A stretch of DNA of 64,000 nucleotides, from the NCBI GenBank assembly GCA_020634235.1, contig JACKCB010000001.1, positions 1,550,001 through 1,614,000 on the forward strand, written 5' to 3'. Below, piece after piece: positions 44,711 through 53,226 of the stretch. Each line of letters starts with the position of its first letter. Within the stretch, counting starts at the first letter, position 1. This DNA comes from Ardenticatenaceae bacterium. Lineage in GTDB: Bacteria > Chloroflexota > Anaerolineae > Promineifilales > Promineifilaceae. The notes beneath the pieces are model-generated. The model saw only the letters and a list, made by a program, of their open reading frames with translations, searched no databases and had not been told where the DNA came from. A program made the translations under genes and the position numbers.

Positions 44711-45937
44711 ATGGAAATATTGACGCTGACATTAACGGGCATGGCTAACGGCGGTGCTGCCCTGGGGCGCGACGCGCAAGGGCGGGTGATCTTTGTACCC
44801 TATGCCATTCCCGGCGAACAGGTGCGGGTGGAGGTTGTGGAGAACAAGGGGCGCTTTGCCCAGGCGCGCCTGCTAGAACTGCTGCAGCCGGCACCAGAGC
44901 GGGTGCGGCCACGCTGCCCCCATTTTGGGGTGTGCAGCGGCTGTGCTTTCCAGCACATTGCCTATCCGGCGCAACTGGCCTACAAGCAGGCGATTGTGCA
45001 GGACCAACTGGCGCGGATTGGGGGGCTGGCCCAGGTGGTAGTGCGGCCGGTGATGGCCAACCCGGAACCTTATGAGTATCGCACGGCGGTTGATTTTAGC
45101 CCCACCCCGGCCGGGGGGTTGGGTTTTTGGTCGGCCCCGGCCGGGGAGGTTATCCCCATCCGCGAGTGCCACATTATCCGGCCGGAGCTGCAAGCGCTGT
45201 ACCAGGACGTGGACCTGGAGCTGCCCAACCTGCGCAAGCTGAGTTTGCGCCTGGGCGAGGAGTCGCAGCTCATGGCCCTGGCGGTGGACGACATTGAGCC
45301 GCCGGCGCTGAACACCGACCTGCCCATCGCCGTGGCCATGGTGCTGCCCGACGGGACGGCGGCTAACCTGGTAGGCGATAATTACCTGGTGCAGGCACTG
45401 CACGGCCGGGAATTCCGGGTGTCGGCCGGTTGTTTCTTTTATCCCAGCCCCCCGGCCGGGGATATGCTCATCGACGTGGTGCTGGATTATGCTGCTCTCA
45501 CCGGCCGGGAGACGGTGCTGGACGCCTACTGTGGCGTGGGTGCGCTCACGGCCTTCCTGGCAGAACACGCGGCCGATGTGGGGGCCATTGAAGTGAACCC
45601 GGACGCTGTGAGCGACGCCACGGTTAATCTGGCCGACATGGATGACGTGACCCTGTATGAAGGGCTGGTGGAAGAGATTCTGCCCCTGCTTACCCTGCGG
45701 CCCGATGTGGTGGTGGTGGACCCGCCCCCGGCCGGGCTGCCCAAAACGGTGATTGAGCCATTGGTGGCCATGGCTCCCGGCCGGATTATCTACGTTAGCG
45801 ATGATGTGGCCACCCTGGCCCGTGACGCCAAGCACCTGGCCCGCCGCGGCTACCGCCTGGTCGAGGTCCAGCCCATCGACATGTACCCGCAGACGTTTCA
45901 GGTGCAGACGGTGGCGCTGTGGGCGCGTGATGCGTAG
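44711..45937 (+). CDS. RumA/RlmD-like protein with altered catalytic residues
   Basis: A 408-residue protein read from ATG 44711. TRAM domain at 1-60. Iron-sulfur ligands are C69, C75, C78 and C153. The SAM-binding domain has DAYCGVGALTAFLA. In rRNA/tRNA m5U methyltransferases the nucleophile lies in SCNP; here it is SDDV (D364). The DPPR motif is DPPP, the SAM-contacting Gln of FFQ is Tyr, and the general-base Glu of the final HvE motif is Gln (QVQTV). So the enzyme is probably not a normal uracil-5-methyltransferase. It may bind RNA or use another chemistry. Confidence 0.8.
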   Translation: MEILTLTLTGMANGGAALGRDAQGRVIFVPYAIPGEQVRVEVVENKGRFAQARLLELLQPAPERVRPRCPHFGVCSGCAFQHIAYPAQLAYKQAIVQDQLARIGGLAQVVVRPVMANPEPYEYRTAVDFSPTPAGGLGFWSAPAGEVIPIRECHIIRPELQALYQDVDLELPNLRKLSLRLGEESQLMALAVDDIEPPALNTDLPIAVAMVLPDGTAANLVGDNYLVQALHGREFRVSAGCFFYPSPPAGDMLIDVVLDYAALTGRETVLDAYCGVGALTAFLAEHAADVGAIEVNPDAVSDATVNLADMDDVTLYEGLVEEILPLLTLRPDVVVVDPPPAGLPKTVIEPLVAMAPGRIIYVSDDVATLARDAKHLARRGYRLVEVQPIDMYPQTFQVQTVALWARDA

Positions 45938-45948
45938 CGGATGATGCG

Positions 45949-46587
45949 CTATGGCCTGCGCATGGCGATCCAGTAGGCGGCAATGCCAAAGGCCACGGCC
46001 ACGTTGAGGGAGCGTTTGCGGCCCTGCATGGGGATGTGCAGGACACGGTCGCATTGGCTGAGCAAGGCAGGGTCTACGCCCGCTTTTTCGTTGCCGGCCA
46101 CCAGGGCGATGGGGGTTGTGGGGGCGGCCCGAACGGCGGAGAGGGGTTCGGCGCGGGGGTGGCCTTCGATGGCCCACAACTGGTAACCGGCCGCGCGCAA
46201 GGCCTGCGCGGCATCCAGGGCGTTGGGGTGGTATTGCCAGGGCACTGACTGCTCGGCGCCCAGGGCGGTCTTGACCACCTTGGGGTGGTCTGGCGTGGCG
46301 GTGATGCCGCACAGGTGCAGTTGGCACAGCCCGACCCCATCGGCAATGCGAAAGATGGCTCCCACGTTGAAGATGCTGCGGATGTTGTCCAGCAGGGCGG
46401 CCACGGGTGGGTGGCTGGCCCCGGCCGGGGCTGGTCCGGCCACGTCGTAGCCGGTGTAAGGTTCGCTCCCCGGTTGGGTGGCGGCCCCACAGCGCGGACA
46501 GGTGAACCCGGCCGGGGGCGTGGGCACCTCTACCGGAAAGCGAAAGCGGCAGCCGGGCTGCCCACACTCGTAAACCTGGTACACCAT
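45949..46587 (-). CDS. SPOUT-family RNA methyltransferase with N-terminal zinc ribbon
   Basis: A 212-residue protein. Residues 1-40 form a zinc ribbon (C8, C13, C30, C33). The SpoU/TrmH domain follows, with LLDNIRSIFNVGAIFRIADGV (motif 1), ALVAGNEKAGVDP (motif 2) and IPMQGRKRSLNVAVAFGI (motif 3, knotted SAM site). It would methylate a ribose 2'-OH in tRNA or rRNA; the site is unknown. It is downstream of the SDR gene and converges on the RumA-like gene. Confidence 0.88.
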   Translation of the reverse strand: MVYQVYECGQPGCRFRFPVEVPTPPAGFTCPRCGAATQPGSEPYTGYDVAGPAPAGASHPPVAALLDNIRSIFNVGAIFRIADGVGLCQLHLCGITATPDHPKVVKTALGAEQSVPWQYHPNALDAAQALRAAGYQLWAIEGHPRAEPLSAVRAAPTTPIALVAGNEKAGVDPALLSQCDRVLHIPMQGRKRSLNVAVAFGIAAYWIAMRRP

Positions 46588-46617
46588 AGACGTTCCAACG
46601 GGCCGGCGTGTCTGCCG

Positions 46618-47331
46618 CTATGACAATCCATACACCGGGACCGACGCCCCATGGATGGCCCGGGCGGCGGGCGAGGCCAGGAAGCAGATGACGTCCGCCA
46701 GGGCTTCTGGGGCGACCCAGTTGCTGAAGTTGGCCTGGGGCATGGCCCGCCGGTTCTGCGGCGTGTCGATGGTGCCGGGCAGCACGCAGTTTACGTTGAT
46801 GCCCTGGCTGGCCAGTTCGGCGGCCATGGTCTCGGTGAGGCGCACGACAACGCTCTTGGCGGCGATGTAAGCGCCCATGTTGGCCTTGCCGGCCAGCGCG
46901 GCGCGGGCGGCGACGTTGATGATTTTGCCGCTGTGCTGCTGCAACATGTAGGGGATGACAGCCCGGCCGGTGTAGATGACGGTTCGGGCGTTCAGGTCGA
47001 GCATGGCGTCCCAGGTCTCCAGCGGTGTTTCGTGGACCGGCGTGCCCATTTTGAAGCCGCCGGCCACGTTCACCAGCACATCGATGCGGCCAAATGCTTC
47101 GATGGTCTCACGGGCCAGCCCCTCCACCGCCCCGGGGTCGGTAAGATCGCCGGCCAGAAACAATACGTCGCCGGCCGTGCTGAGGTCGGCAAATGTCTCT
47201 TCCAGCCGGTTGTAGCTGCGGTTGGCCAGGGCCAGTCTGGCCCCGCCGCGGCGAAAGGCCAGGGCTGTGGCGTGGCCCAGGTTGCCGGCTGCCCCGGTTA
47301 TCATCACGACTTGATCGGTAAAATCAAACAT
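46618..47331 (-). CDS. Short-chain dehydrogenase/reductase (SDR)
   Basis: A 237-residue protein starting at ATG 47331 with AAGGA upstream. The open frame extends far upstream over the Lon gene and is not real there. TGAAGNLGHATALAF is the NAD(P) loop, DVLVNVAGG the NNAG equivalent, and YIAAKSVVV the catalytic YxxxK. The Ser two turns earlier in the usual position is replaced (IINVAARAAL), so catalysis should be checked. Substrate unknown. Confidence 0.85.
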   Translation of the reverse strand: MFDFTDQVVMITGAAGNLGHATALAFRRGGARLALANRSYNRLEETFADLSTAGDVLFLAGDLTDPGAVEGLARETIEAFGRIDVLVNVAGGFKMGTPVHETPLETWDAMLDLNARTVIYTGRAVIPYMLQQHSGKIINVAARAALAGKANMGAYIAAKSVVVRLTETMAAELASQGINVNCVLPGTIDTPQNRRAMPQANFSNWVAPEALADVICFLASPAARAIHGASVPVYGLS

Positions 47332-47481
47332 GTTCCAGTCCTTTTTGTTTGCGTGGTGTCGTTGGCGAAGTGTACCAACAAACCGGCCGGGGCGAAACCT
47401 GGGTTGCTCCCCGGCCGGGGGCGGAGTAACATTCGGCCACAGATAAGAAGCCACCGAGCCAGTGCAGACAAGGAGTAACCG

Positions 47482-49851
47482 ATGCCCATACAAGCCATCC
47501 CGCCTGAGCAACTGCGCCGGACCTGCCGGGTCAACCATTTCGCGTTTGAAAGCACGGCCGAGTTGGAGACTATCAGCTCGATTATTGGCCAGCCGCGCGG
47601 TACCCAGGCCATTGAATTTGGCATTGGCATTCAGAGTCATGGCTACAACATGTATGTGCTGGGGGATATGGGCACCGGCCGGACTACGGCTATCAAGCGT
47701 TTTTTGGAGGAGAAGACCCGCACCCGGCCGGTGCCGCCCGACTGGGTTTATGTCAATAACTTTGGCGTCCCCCACCAACCGCGAGCCATTAGCCTGCCCC
47801 CGGGTCAGGGCGCAGCCTTCCAGAGTGCCATCGCCACCCTGTTGGCCTGCCTGGAAGAAGACCTGCCCAAGGCGTTTGACACCGACGCCTATCGCGAGGC
47901 GGGGGACACGTTGATGGCGCGGTTCAACACCCGGCAAGATGCGATCTTCAACGCGCTGCAAATGAGGGCGGCCCAGGCGAACTTCGCCCTGGTAAGCTCC
48001 CCGTCTGGCCCAATGATCGCTCCGGTTGCTGAGGGCAAAGTCATGTCGCCGGAAGCGTTTGCCGAACTGCCGTTGGAGCAGCGGGAAGCGATGCTGGCCC
48101 AACAAGAGGGGCTGAATGATGAGCTGGACGATGCCTTGCGCGAACTGCGGCTGCTGGAGAGCGAGATGCGCGAGCAGTTGACGGCCCTGAACCGCCAGGT
48201 GGCTGATGGGGCCATTGATCATCACTTTGCCCACTGGCGCAAGGTGTATGAAACGCAGGCCGAAGTGCTGACTTATCTGGCAGAGCTGCGGCAGGATGTT
48301 TTGGATCACCTGGACGACTTTACGCCGCAGGAGCCGGCCGAAGGACGAGAGCCGGTGGAAATTGACCTGAGCCGCTACGAGGTGAATCTGTTGGTGGACC
48401 ACAGCCGCACCGAGGGCGCGCCGGTGGTGGTGGAACCGAACCCAACTTACCATAATCTAATCGGCCGGGTGGAGTACGATATTCGCTTTGGGGTGATGAC
48501 CACCCATTTCACTAACTTGAAGGCGGGCAGCCTGCACCGGGCCAATGGCGGCTATCTGGTGATAAACGCCCGCGACCTGCTGCGCCAACCGGCCGCGTGG
48601 GAAGCCCTGAAACGGGCCATCAAAGGGGCAGAAATCCGCCTGCAATCGCCCGATATGCTGGATGGGGCGCAGATGCTGGCCAAGTCACTGGATCCGGAGC
48701 CAATTCCGCTGGCGGTGAAGATCATCTTGCTGGGGAGTCCGGACCTGTATTATGCGCTTTATGATGAGGATGAGGAGTTTGGGGAGCTGTTCAAGGTGAA
48801 GGCGGATTTTGACTCGGAGATGCCCCGGGATGACCAGCATGAGTATGAGTATGCGTTGTTTATTGCCAATCGCTGCCGCGAGGAGGGGCTGCTGCATTTT
48901 GACCGGGCGGCGGTGGAGAAGGTGGTGGAGTATGGTGCGCGGTTGGCGGAGCACCAGGACCGGTTGAGCACGCGCTTTGGTGAGATTGCCGACCTGGTGC
49001 GCGAGGCCAGTTATTGGGCGACGAAAAAGGAGCAAACGCTGGTGACGGCGGAGGATGTGCGCCACGCGCTGGAGGAGCGTATTTACCGCAGTAACCGGTT
49101 GGAGTCACGGGTGCAGGAGAATATTCGGGATGGGTTGGTGCTGCTGGCGACTGAGGGGGCGGTAGTGGGTCAGGTGAATGGCCTGTCGGTGTTGGATATG
49201 GGGGATTATGCTTTTGGCCAACCCGGCCGGATAACGGCGCGCACCTACATGGGCGAAAGTGGGGTGATTAACATTGAACGGGAGGTGGAGCTGGCCGGCC
49301 CGATTCACAACAAGGGGCTGCTGACGCTGGTGGGTTATTTGGGCGGGAAGTATGCGCAGAATTACCCGCTGTCGCTGTCGGCCAGCCTGACGTTTGAGCA
49401 GAATTATGGGGGTATTGATGGCGATAGTGCTTCTGCGGCGGAGTTGTTGGCCTTGATCTCCAGCCTGAGTGGGCTGCCGCTGAAACAGTCGATTGCGGTT
49501 ACTGGCTCGGTGAACCAGCGGGGTGAGATTCAGCCGGTGGGGGGGCTTTCGGAGAAGGTGGAGGGTTTTTTTGATGTGTGCCAGTCGCGCGGGCTGACGG
49601 GTGAACAGGGGGTGTTGGTGCCGGCGGCTAATGTGTGCCACCTGATGCTGCGCGAGGGGGTGGTGGCGGCGGTGGCGGCGGGCCGCTTCCACCTATGGAC
49701 GATGACGACGATTGATGATGGGATTGAGCTGCTGACGGGTATCCCGGCCGGGGTGCAAGACAGTGATGGCGCTTTCCCAGAAGGCACCGTCCACCACGCC
49801 GCCCAGGCCACCTTGTACCGCCTGGCCAAAGAGCTCAAGAAATTCAGCTAG
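47482..49851 (+). CDS. Lon-like ATP-dependent protease (AAA_32 type)
   Basis: A 789-residue protein. An altered Walker A GDMGTGRTT near residue 61 starts the split AAA core, which is interrupted by a long helical insertion (about 150-300). Walker B-like GGYLVINARDLL follows. The C-terminal Lon protease domain has the dyad S649 (GIDGDSASAAE) and K692 (GLSEKVEG), 43 residues apart as in Lon. No Lon N-domain is present. Such proteins occur beside the main Lon and probably degrade misfolded or specific proteins. Confidence 0.9.
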   Translation: MPIQAIPPEQLRRTCRVNHFAFESTAELETISSIIGQPRGTQAIEFGIGIQSHGYNMYVLGDMGTGRTTAIKRFLEEKTRTRPVPPDWVYVNNFGVPHQPRAISLPPGQGAAFQSAIATLLACLEEDLPKAFDTDAYREAGDTLMARFNTRQDAIFNALQMRAAQANFALVSSPSGPMIAPVAEGKVMSPEAFAELPLEQREAMLAQQEGLNDELDDALRELRLLESEMREQLTALNRQVADGAIDHHFAHWRKVYETQAEVLTYLAELRQDVLDHLDDFTPQEPAEGREPVEIDLSRYEVNLLVDHSRTEGAPVVVEPNPTYHNLIGRVEYDIRFGVMTTHFTNLKAGSLHRANGGYLVINARDLLRQPAAWEALKRAIKGAEIRLQSPDMLDGAQMLAKSLDPEPIPLAVKIILLGSPDLYYALYDEDEEFGELFKVKADFDSEMPRDDQHEYEYALFIANRCREEGLLHFDRAAVEKVVEYGARLAEHQDRLSTRFGEIADLVREASYWATKKEQTLVTAEDVRHALEERIYRSNRLESRVQENIRDGLVLLATEGAVVGQVNGLSVLDMGDYAFGQPGRITARTYMGESGVINIEREVELAGPIHNKGLLTLVGYLGGKYAQNYPLSLSASLTFEQNYGGIDGDSASAAELLALISSLSGLPLKQSIAVTGSVNQRGEIQPVGGLSEKVEGFFDVCQSRGLTGEQGVLVPAANVCHLMLREGVVAAVAAGRFHLWTMTTIDDGIELLTGIPAGVQDSDGAFPEGTVHHAAQATLYRLAKELKKFS

Positions 49852-50381
49852 CCGACTCGCTGACCAACTTGATAGTGGGCTGTACGGAGGAGGGCGGCGA
49901 TGCTTTTGGCGTCCTGCAGGCGGCCGTCCAGGGCCATGGTCACCAGTTCGTCCAGGGGCATGGTTTGCAGCGTGATCTGTTCATCGAAATCTTGCGGCAG
50001 GGGGTCGGGGGTGAGGCCGGTGGCCAGGAAGATGGCCATCCGTTCGCTGGAGAAGCCGGGGGCGGGCCAGACCTGGCCCAGGGAGACGAAGCGGTCTGCC
50101 CGGTAGCCGGTCTCTTCGCGCAGCTCTCGTTGGGCGCAGGCCAGCCAATCTTCGTCCCAGCCGCGCGTCCCGGCCGGGAGTTCCAGAATGGTCTCGCCTA
50201 GCGCCGCGCGGTATTGGCGCAGCATGATAACCTGATCGCCTTGCAGCGGCACCAGTACCACAGCCCCCGGATGCTCTACGTACCCTTTTTCTTCGAGGCT
50301 GCCATCCGGCCGGGGCAGGCTGTCTACCCGCAGCCGCCAGGAGCGACCGCTCCATTGAATGCGTGAATTGACGGCTTTCAT
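49848..50381 (-). CDS. NUDIX hydrolase, ADP-ribose pyrophosphatase-like
   Basis: A 177-residue protein with the complete Nudix box G-x5-E-x7-REL-REETG-Y at about residues 76-98 and the ELPAG lead-in typical of ADP-ribose hydrolases. GAVVLVPLQGDQVIMLRQYR supplies the first strands. It would hydrolyse a nucleotide sugar such as ADP-ribose to AMP and sugar phosphate. Its stop overlaps the Lon-like gene's stop by 4 bases, tail to tail. Confidence 0.88.
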   Translation of the reverse strand: MKAVNSRIQWSGRSWRLRVDSLPRPDGSLEEKGYVEHPGAVVLVPLQGDQVIMLRQYRAALGETILELPAGTRGWDEDWLACAQRELREETGYRADRFVSLGQVWPAPGFSSERMAIFLATGLTPDPLPQDFDEQITLQTMPLDELVTMALDGRLQDAKSIAALLRTAHYQVGQRVG

Positions 50382-50404
50382 GTGCGTATCCCGGTTGGCC
50401 CCCC

Positions 50405-50455
50405 AAAAAACAGGCTGCGTGTTCCGTCACAACCGGTCACGGAACACGCAGCCTG
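50405..50455 (-). terminator. Terminator of the LysM lipoprotein gene
   Basis: A 17-bp perfect stem (50411-50427 with 50439-50455), an 11-base loop and a minus-strand T6 run. Confidence 0.93.
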
Positions 50456-50485
50456 TGGCTTGTGTTGGCTTACCTGCGCGGTGCT

Positions 50486-51205
50486 TTATTCTTCAGGGAT
50501 GGTCCACCCGGCCGGGGGGATGCGAATCTCATCGCCCGGAAACAGGATGGTGTTGATGTCGATGTTGTTGTAGACGGCCAGTTCGGTGGCGGTGAAGCCG
50601 AATTCCTGGCCAATCTTGCCCAGGAAATCGCCGGGCTGCACGATGTAGATCTGCTCTTCACCAGTCGCCCCGGTGTCGCCGGCCGTGTCGCCTGTGGTAT
50701 CGTCACCGGTGCCATCACCGGCCGTGCCATCGTCAGCGCCAGGGATCACCAGCACCTGTCCTATTTCCAGAACGTTGGGGTTGATGATGCCATTGGCTTC
50801 GGCCAGTTCGGCGACGGTTAGCCCGAAGCTGGTGGCGATTTTGAACAGGGTGTCGCCAGCCTGGACGGTGTAGGTGCCGTCGCTGGTGGCTGTGCCATCG
50901 GTGGGGGTTTCGGTGGCCGTTCCTTCAGGGGGTGTGCCGCCTTCGGGCGTGGCTGCCGGCGCGGTGCCTTCCCCGGCCGGGGGTGTGGCCACTTCCCCTT
51001 CGGTGGGTGGTAGTTGTTCGCCTTCCCCGGCCGGGGCCGAGGTTGGCGGTGGGGCTACCGTTGGTTGGGTATTGGGGTCAACGGTCGGCACGGCTTCGAT
51101 GGTGGCCTCTGGCTGCAAGGGGCGCTCACAGGCCGTTAGCATGAGTAGGAGCAGCAGAACTAGGATTGGGATCAGCCAGCGGGCTGAAGTGAAAACGCGC
51201 TTCAC
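50486..51205 (-). CDS. Lipoprotein with two LysM domains
   Basis: A 239-residue protein. I place the start at GTG 51205 because AAGGAGG lies 5 bases before it; a GTG at 51220 would put that site inside the gene. Signal peptide and lipobox LTAC (about residue 26) lead to a Pro/Thr/Glu/Gly-rich linker (about 30-110). Two LysM domains (YTVQAGDTLFKIATSFGL; YIVQPGDFLGKIGQEFGF) are separated by a Gly/Asp/Thr linker. It probably ties the envelope to peptidoglycan or chitin-like glycans. No enzyme domain. Confidence 0.88.
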   Translation of the reverse strand: MKRVFTSARWLIPILVLLLLLMLTACERPLQPEATIEAVPTVDPNTQPTVAPPPTSAPAGEGEQLPPTEGEVATPPAGEGTAPAATPEGGTPPEGTATETPTDGTATSDGTYTVQAGDTLFKIATSFGLTVAELAEANGIINPNVLEIGQVLVIPGADDGTAGDGTGDDTTGDTAGDTGATGEEQIYIVQPGDFLGKIGQEFGFTATELAVYNNIDINTILFPGDEIRIPPAGWTIPEE

Positions 51206-51254
51206 GAGAACCTCCTTCACGGCAACTGAGGAAATGCGTTAGTAAACATAATAT

Positions 51255-51283
51255 AGTCTATCATATGACCAGAGGAGCGTCAA
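51255..51283 (-). promoter_or_regulatory. Probable promoter of the LysM lipoprotein gene
   Basis: Minus strand TTGACG (51283-51278), 17-bp spacer, TAGACT (51260-51255), about 50 bases before the GTG. Confidence 0.5.
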
Positions 51284-51311
51284 TAGGGTGACGGGGTGGA
51301 GGGGGGAGGGG

Positions 51312-53186
51312 TCAGCGTTCGGAGAGTTCTAGCCAGCGGAGTAGGGCTTCGTCGAGACGGGCTTCGAGGGTGGCGAGTTGGTCGGCCAGGGTTTGCAGGC
51401 GGGTGTAGTCGCTGCCGGCCTGGTTGATGGCCTGGGTTAGCTGGACCTTGTCGCGTTCCAACGTGGCGATATCTGTTTCGAGCTGGTTTAGTTCCTGCTG
51501 CTCTTTCCAACTGCGTTTGCGCGGGGCGGGGGTGGTTTTACCCGGCCGGGGCGTTTCGGCCGCCGCTGGCACAACCTGGGCCACGCGCTGTTCGGCGCGG
51601 ATGCGCTGGTAATTTTCAAAGGGCGCGGGATAGCGGCCGCTGACCTGGCCGTCCTCAATCGTCACCAGGAAGTCCACCGTGCGGTCCAGGAAGTAGCGAT
51701 CGTGGCTGGCCACTACCAGCACCCCCTTGAAGTGGTCCAGAAACTCCTCTAGCACGGTCAAGGTCTGGATGTCCAGGTCGTTGGTTGGCTCATCTAGCAG
51801 CAGCACGTTGGGCTGGTGCACCAGCGTGCGCAGCAGGTACAGCCGCCGCCGCTCGCCGCCGCTGAGGCTGCCAATGCGCGTTTGCTGCTCCGGCCGGGTG
51901 AAGAGAAACCAGTCCAGCATCTGCGCGGCGTCTACCCGTTCCTCGCTGTCGGTGCGGATGAGCGGCGCTTCCGCTTCAATGAAGGCGATGACGCGCTGGG
52001 TGTCGGGCATCACGTCGCCATGCTGGTCGTAGTAGCCCAACTGGACCGTTTCGCCCCACTCGATGCTGCCGCGCCCCGGCCGGGTTTGTCCGGCCAAAAT
52101 ATCTAGCAGCGTGCTCTTGCCCACCCCATTGGGGCCGATGATTCCCACCCGGTCGCCGGGGGCCAGGTCAAAATCTACCCCATCCAGTACCGTGTGCGGG
52201 CCATAGGCCATGTGGATACCCTGCGCTTGCAGCACCCGCTTGCCCAACCGGCGGCTGGCCAGAGCCATGGCCACGCGCCGGTCTCCCCGGTCATAACTCA
52301 GTTGCTGCAGCTCGGTAATGCGCTGCTTGCGCGCTTTTTGCTTGGTGCCGCGGGCCATCACCCCGCGCCGCAGCCATTCCAACTCCTGCCGCAGCAGCGC
52401 CTGCCGCTTTGCCTCTTGCGCCGCCAACTGCTCGTGCCGCGCCGTGCGCGCCGCCAAATAGGCGCTGTAATTACCGGGATAATTCACCAACTGCCGCCGG
52501 TCCAACTCCACAATGCGGTTGGCTACCCGGTCCAGGAAGTAGCGATCGTGGGTCACCATCAGCAGCGCGCCGGGCACGGTGATCAGGTAACCCTCTAGCC
52601 AGGCGATAGTATCGGCGTCGATATGGTTGGTTGGCTCATCCAGGATAAGTAGATCGGCCGGGTCGATGAGGGCATGGGCCAGGGCTACCCGCTTTTGCTG
52701 CCCGCCGCTCAGCGTCCCCACCGGCGCATCGAACTCGGTGATGCCCAACTGCGTCAGGATCGCCTTGACCTTGTTATCCGCATTCCAACTGTGGGTGCGT
52801 TCCATCTCGCCGGTCAGGTGCAGCAACCGTGCTTGCAGCGCCTCGTTATGGGGCTGCCGCTGCAACTGTTCGGCGGCCAGGCGATAATCGCGCAGCAGGC
52901 GCAGTTGGGGATGGTCACTCTGGAAGAGGTGTTCTAAAACGGTCAGGTGGCCGTCCATGGCCGGATTTTGCGGCAGGTATTGGATGCGCACGCCGCCCCA
53001 AATGGTGATTTGCCCGGCATCCGGCCGGTCCAGGCCGGCGATCATGCGCAGCAGCGTGGTTTTGCCGCTGCCATTGATGCCGATCAGGCCGATGCGGTCA
53101 CCCTGGTTGATGAGCAGGCTGGCCCCCTCGAGCAGCACGCGCTCGCTAAACTGCTTTCCGATGTTTTCCAGGGTGACGAGGTTCAT
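51312..53186 (-). CDS. ABC-F ATPase (Uup/EttA family)
   Basis: A 624-residue soluble protein with two ABC domains. Walker A motifs GINGSGKTT and GPNGVGKST, signatures LSGGQQKR and LSGGERRR, and Walker B LLILDEPTNHID and LLLDEPTNDLD are intact. The charged linker between them holds LEWLRRGVMARGTKQKARKQR, the P-site tRNA interaction motif region. A C-terminal coiled coil (about 545-620) follows, as in Uup. ABC-F proteins act on ribosomes or, for Uup, on DNA structures. It is 40 bases downstream of uvrA, so the two are probably co-transcribed. Confidence 0.9.
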   Translation of the reverse strand: MNLVTLENIGKQFSERVLLEGASLLINQGDRIGLIGINGSGKTTLLRMIAGLDRPDAGQITIWGGVRIQYLPQNPAMDGHLTVLEHLFQSDHPQLRLLRDYRLAAEQLQRQPHNEALQARLLHLTGEMERTHSWNADNKVKAILTQLGITEFDAPVGTLSGGQQKRVALAHALIDPADLLILDEPTNHIDADTIAWLEGYLITVPGALLMVTHDRYFLDRVANRIVELDRRQLVNYPGNYSAYLAARTARHEQLAAQEAKRQALLRQELEWLRRGVMARGTKQKARKQRITELQQLSYDRGDRRVAMALASRRLGKRVLQAQGIHMAYGPHTVLDGVDFDLAPGDRVGIIGPNGVGKSTLLDILAGQTRPGRGSIEWGETVQLGYYDQHGDVMPDTQRVIAFIEAEAPLIRTDSEERVDAAQMLDWFLFTRPEQQTRIGSLSGGERRRLYLLRTLVHQPNVLLLDEPTNDLDIQTLTVLEEFLDHFKGVLVVASHDRYFLDRTVDFLVTIEDGQVSGRYPAPFENYQRIRAEQRVAQVVPAAAETPRPGKTTPAPRKRSWKEQQELNQLETDIATLERDKVQLTQAINQAGSDYTRLQTLADQLATLEARLDEALLRWLELSER

Positions 53187-53226
53187 TCGTGTTCGTGGTC
53201 CGCCATCGGGCCAACAGGCTGATTGG

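Noticed and set aside
44873..46567. 564-codon minus-strand open frame across the RumA-like and SPOUT genes
   Set aside because: It crosses two real genes, has no domain and is His/Arg/Gln-rich shadow sequence.
47332..48453. Upstream extension of the SDR frame
   Set aside because: It would overlap the start of the Lon-like gene on the other strand; the SDR family start and ribosome site are at 47331.
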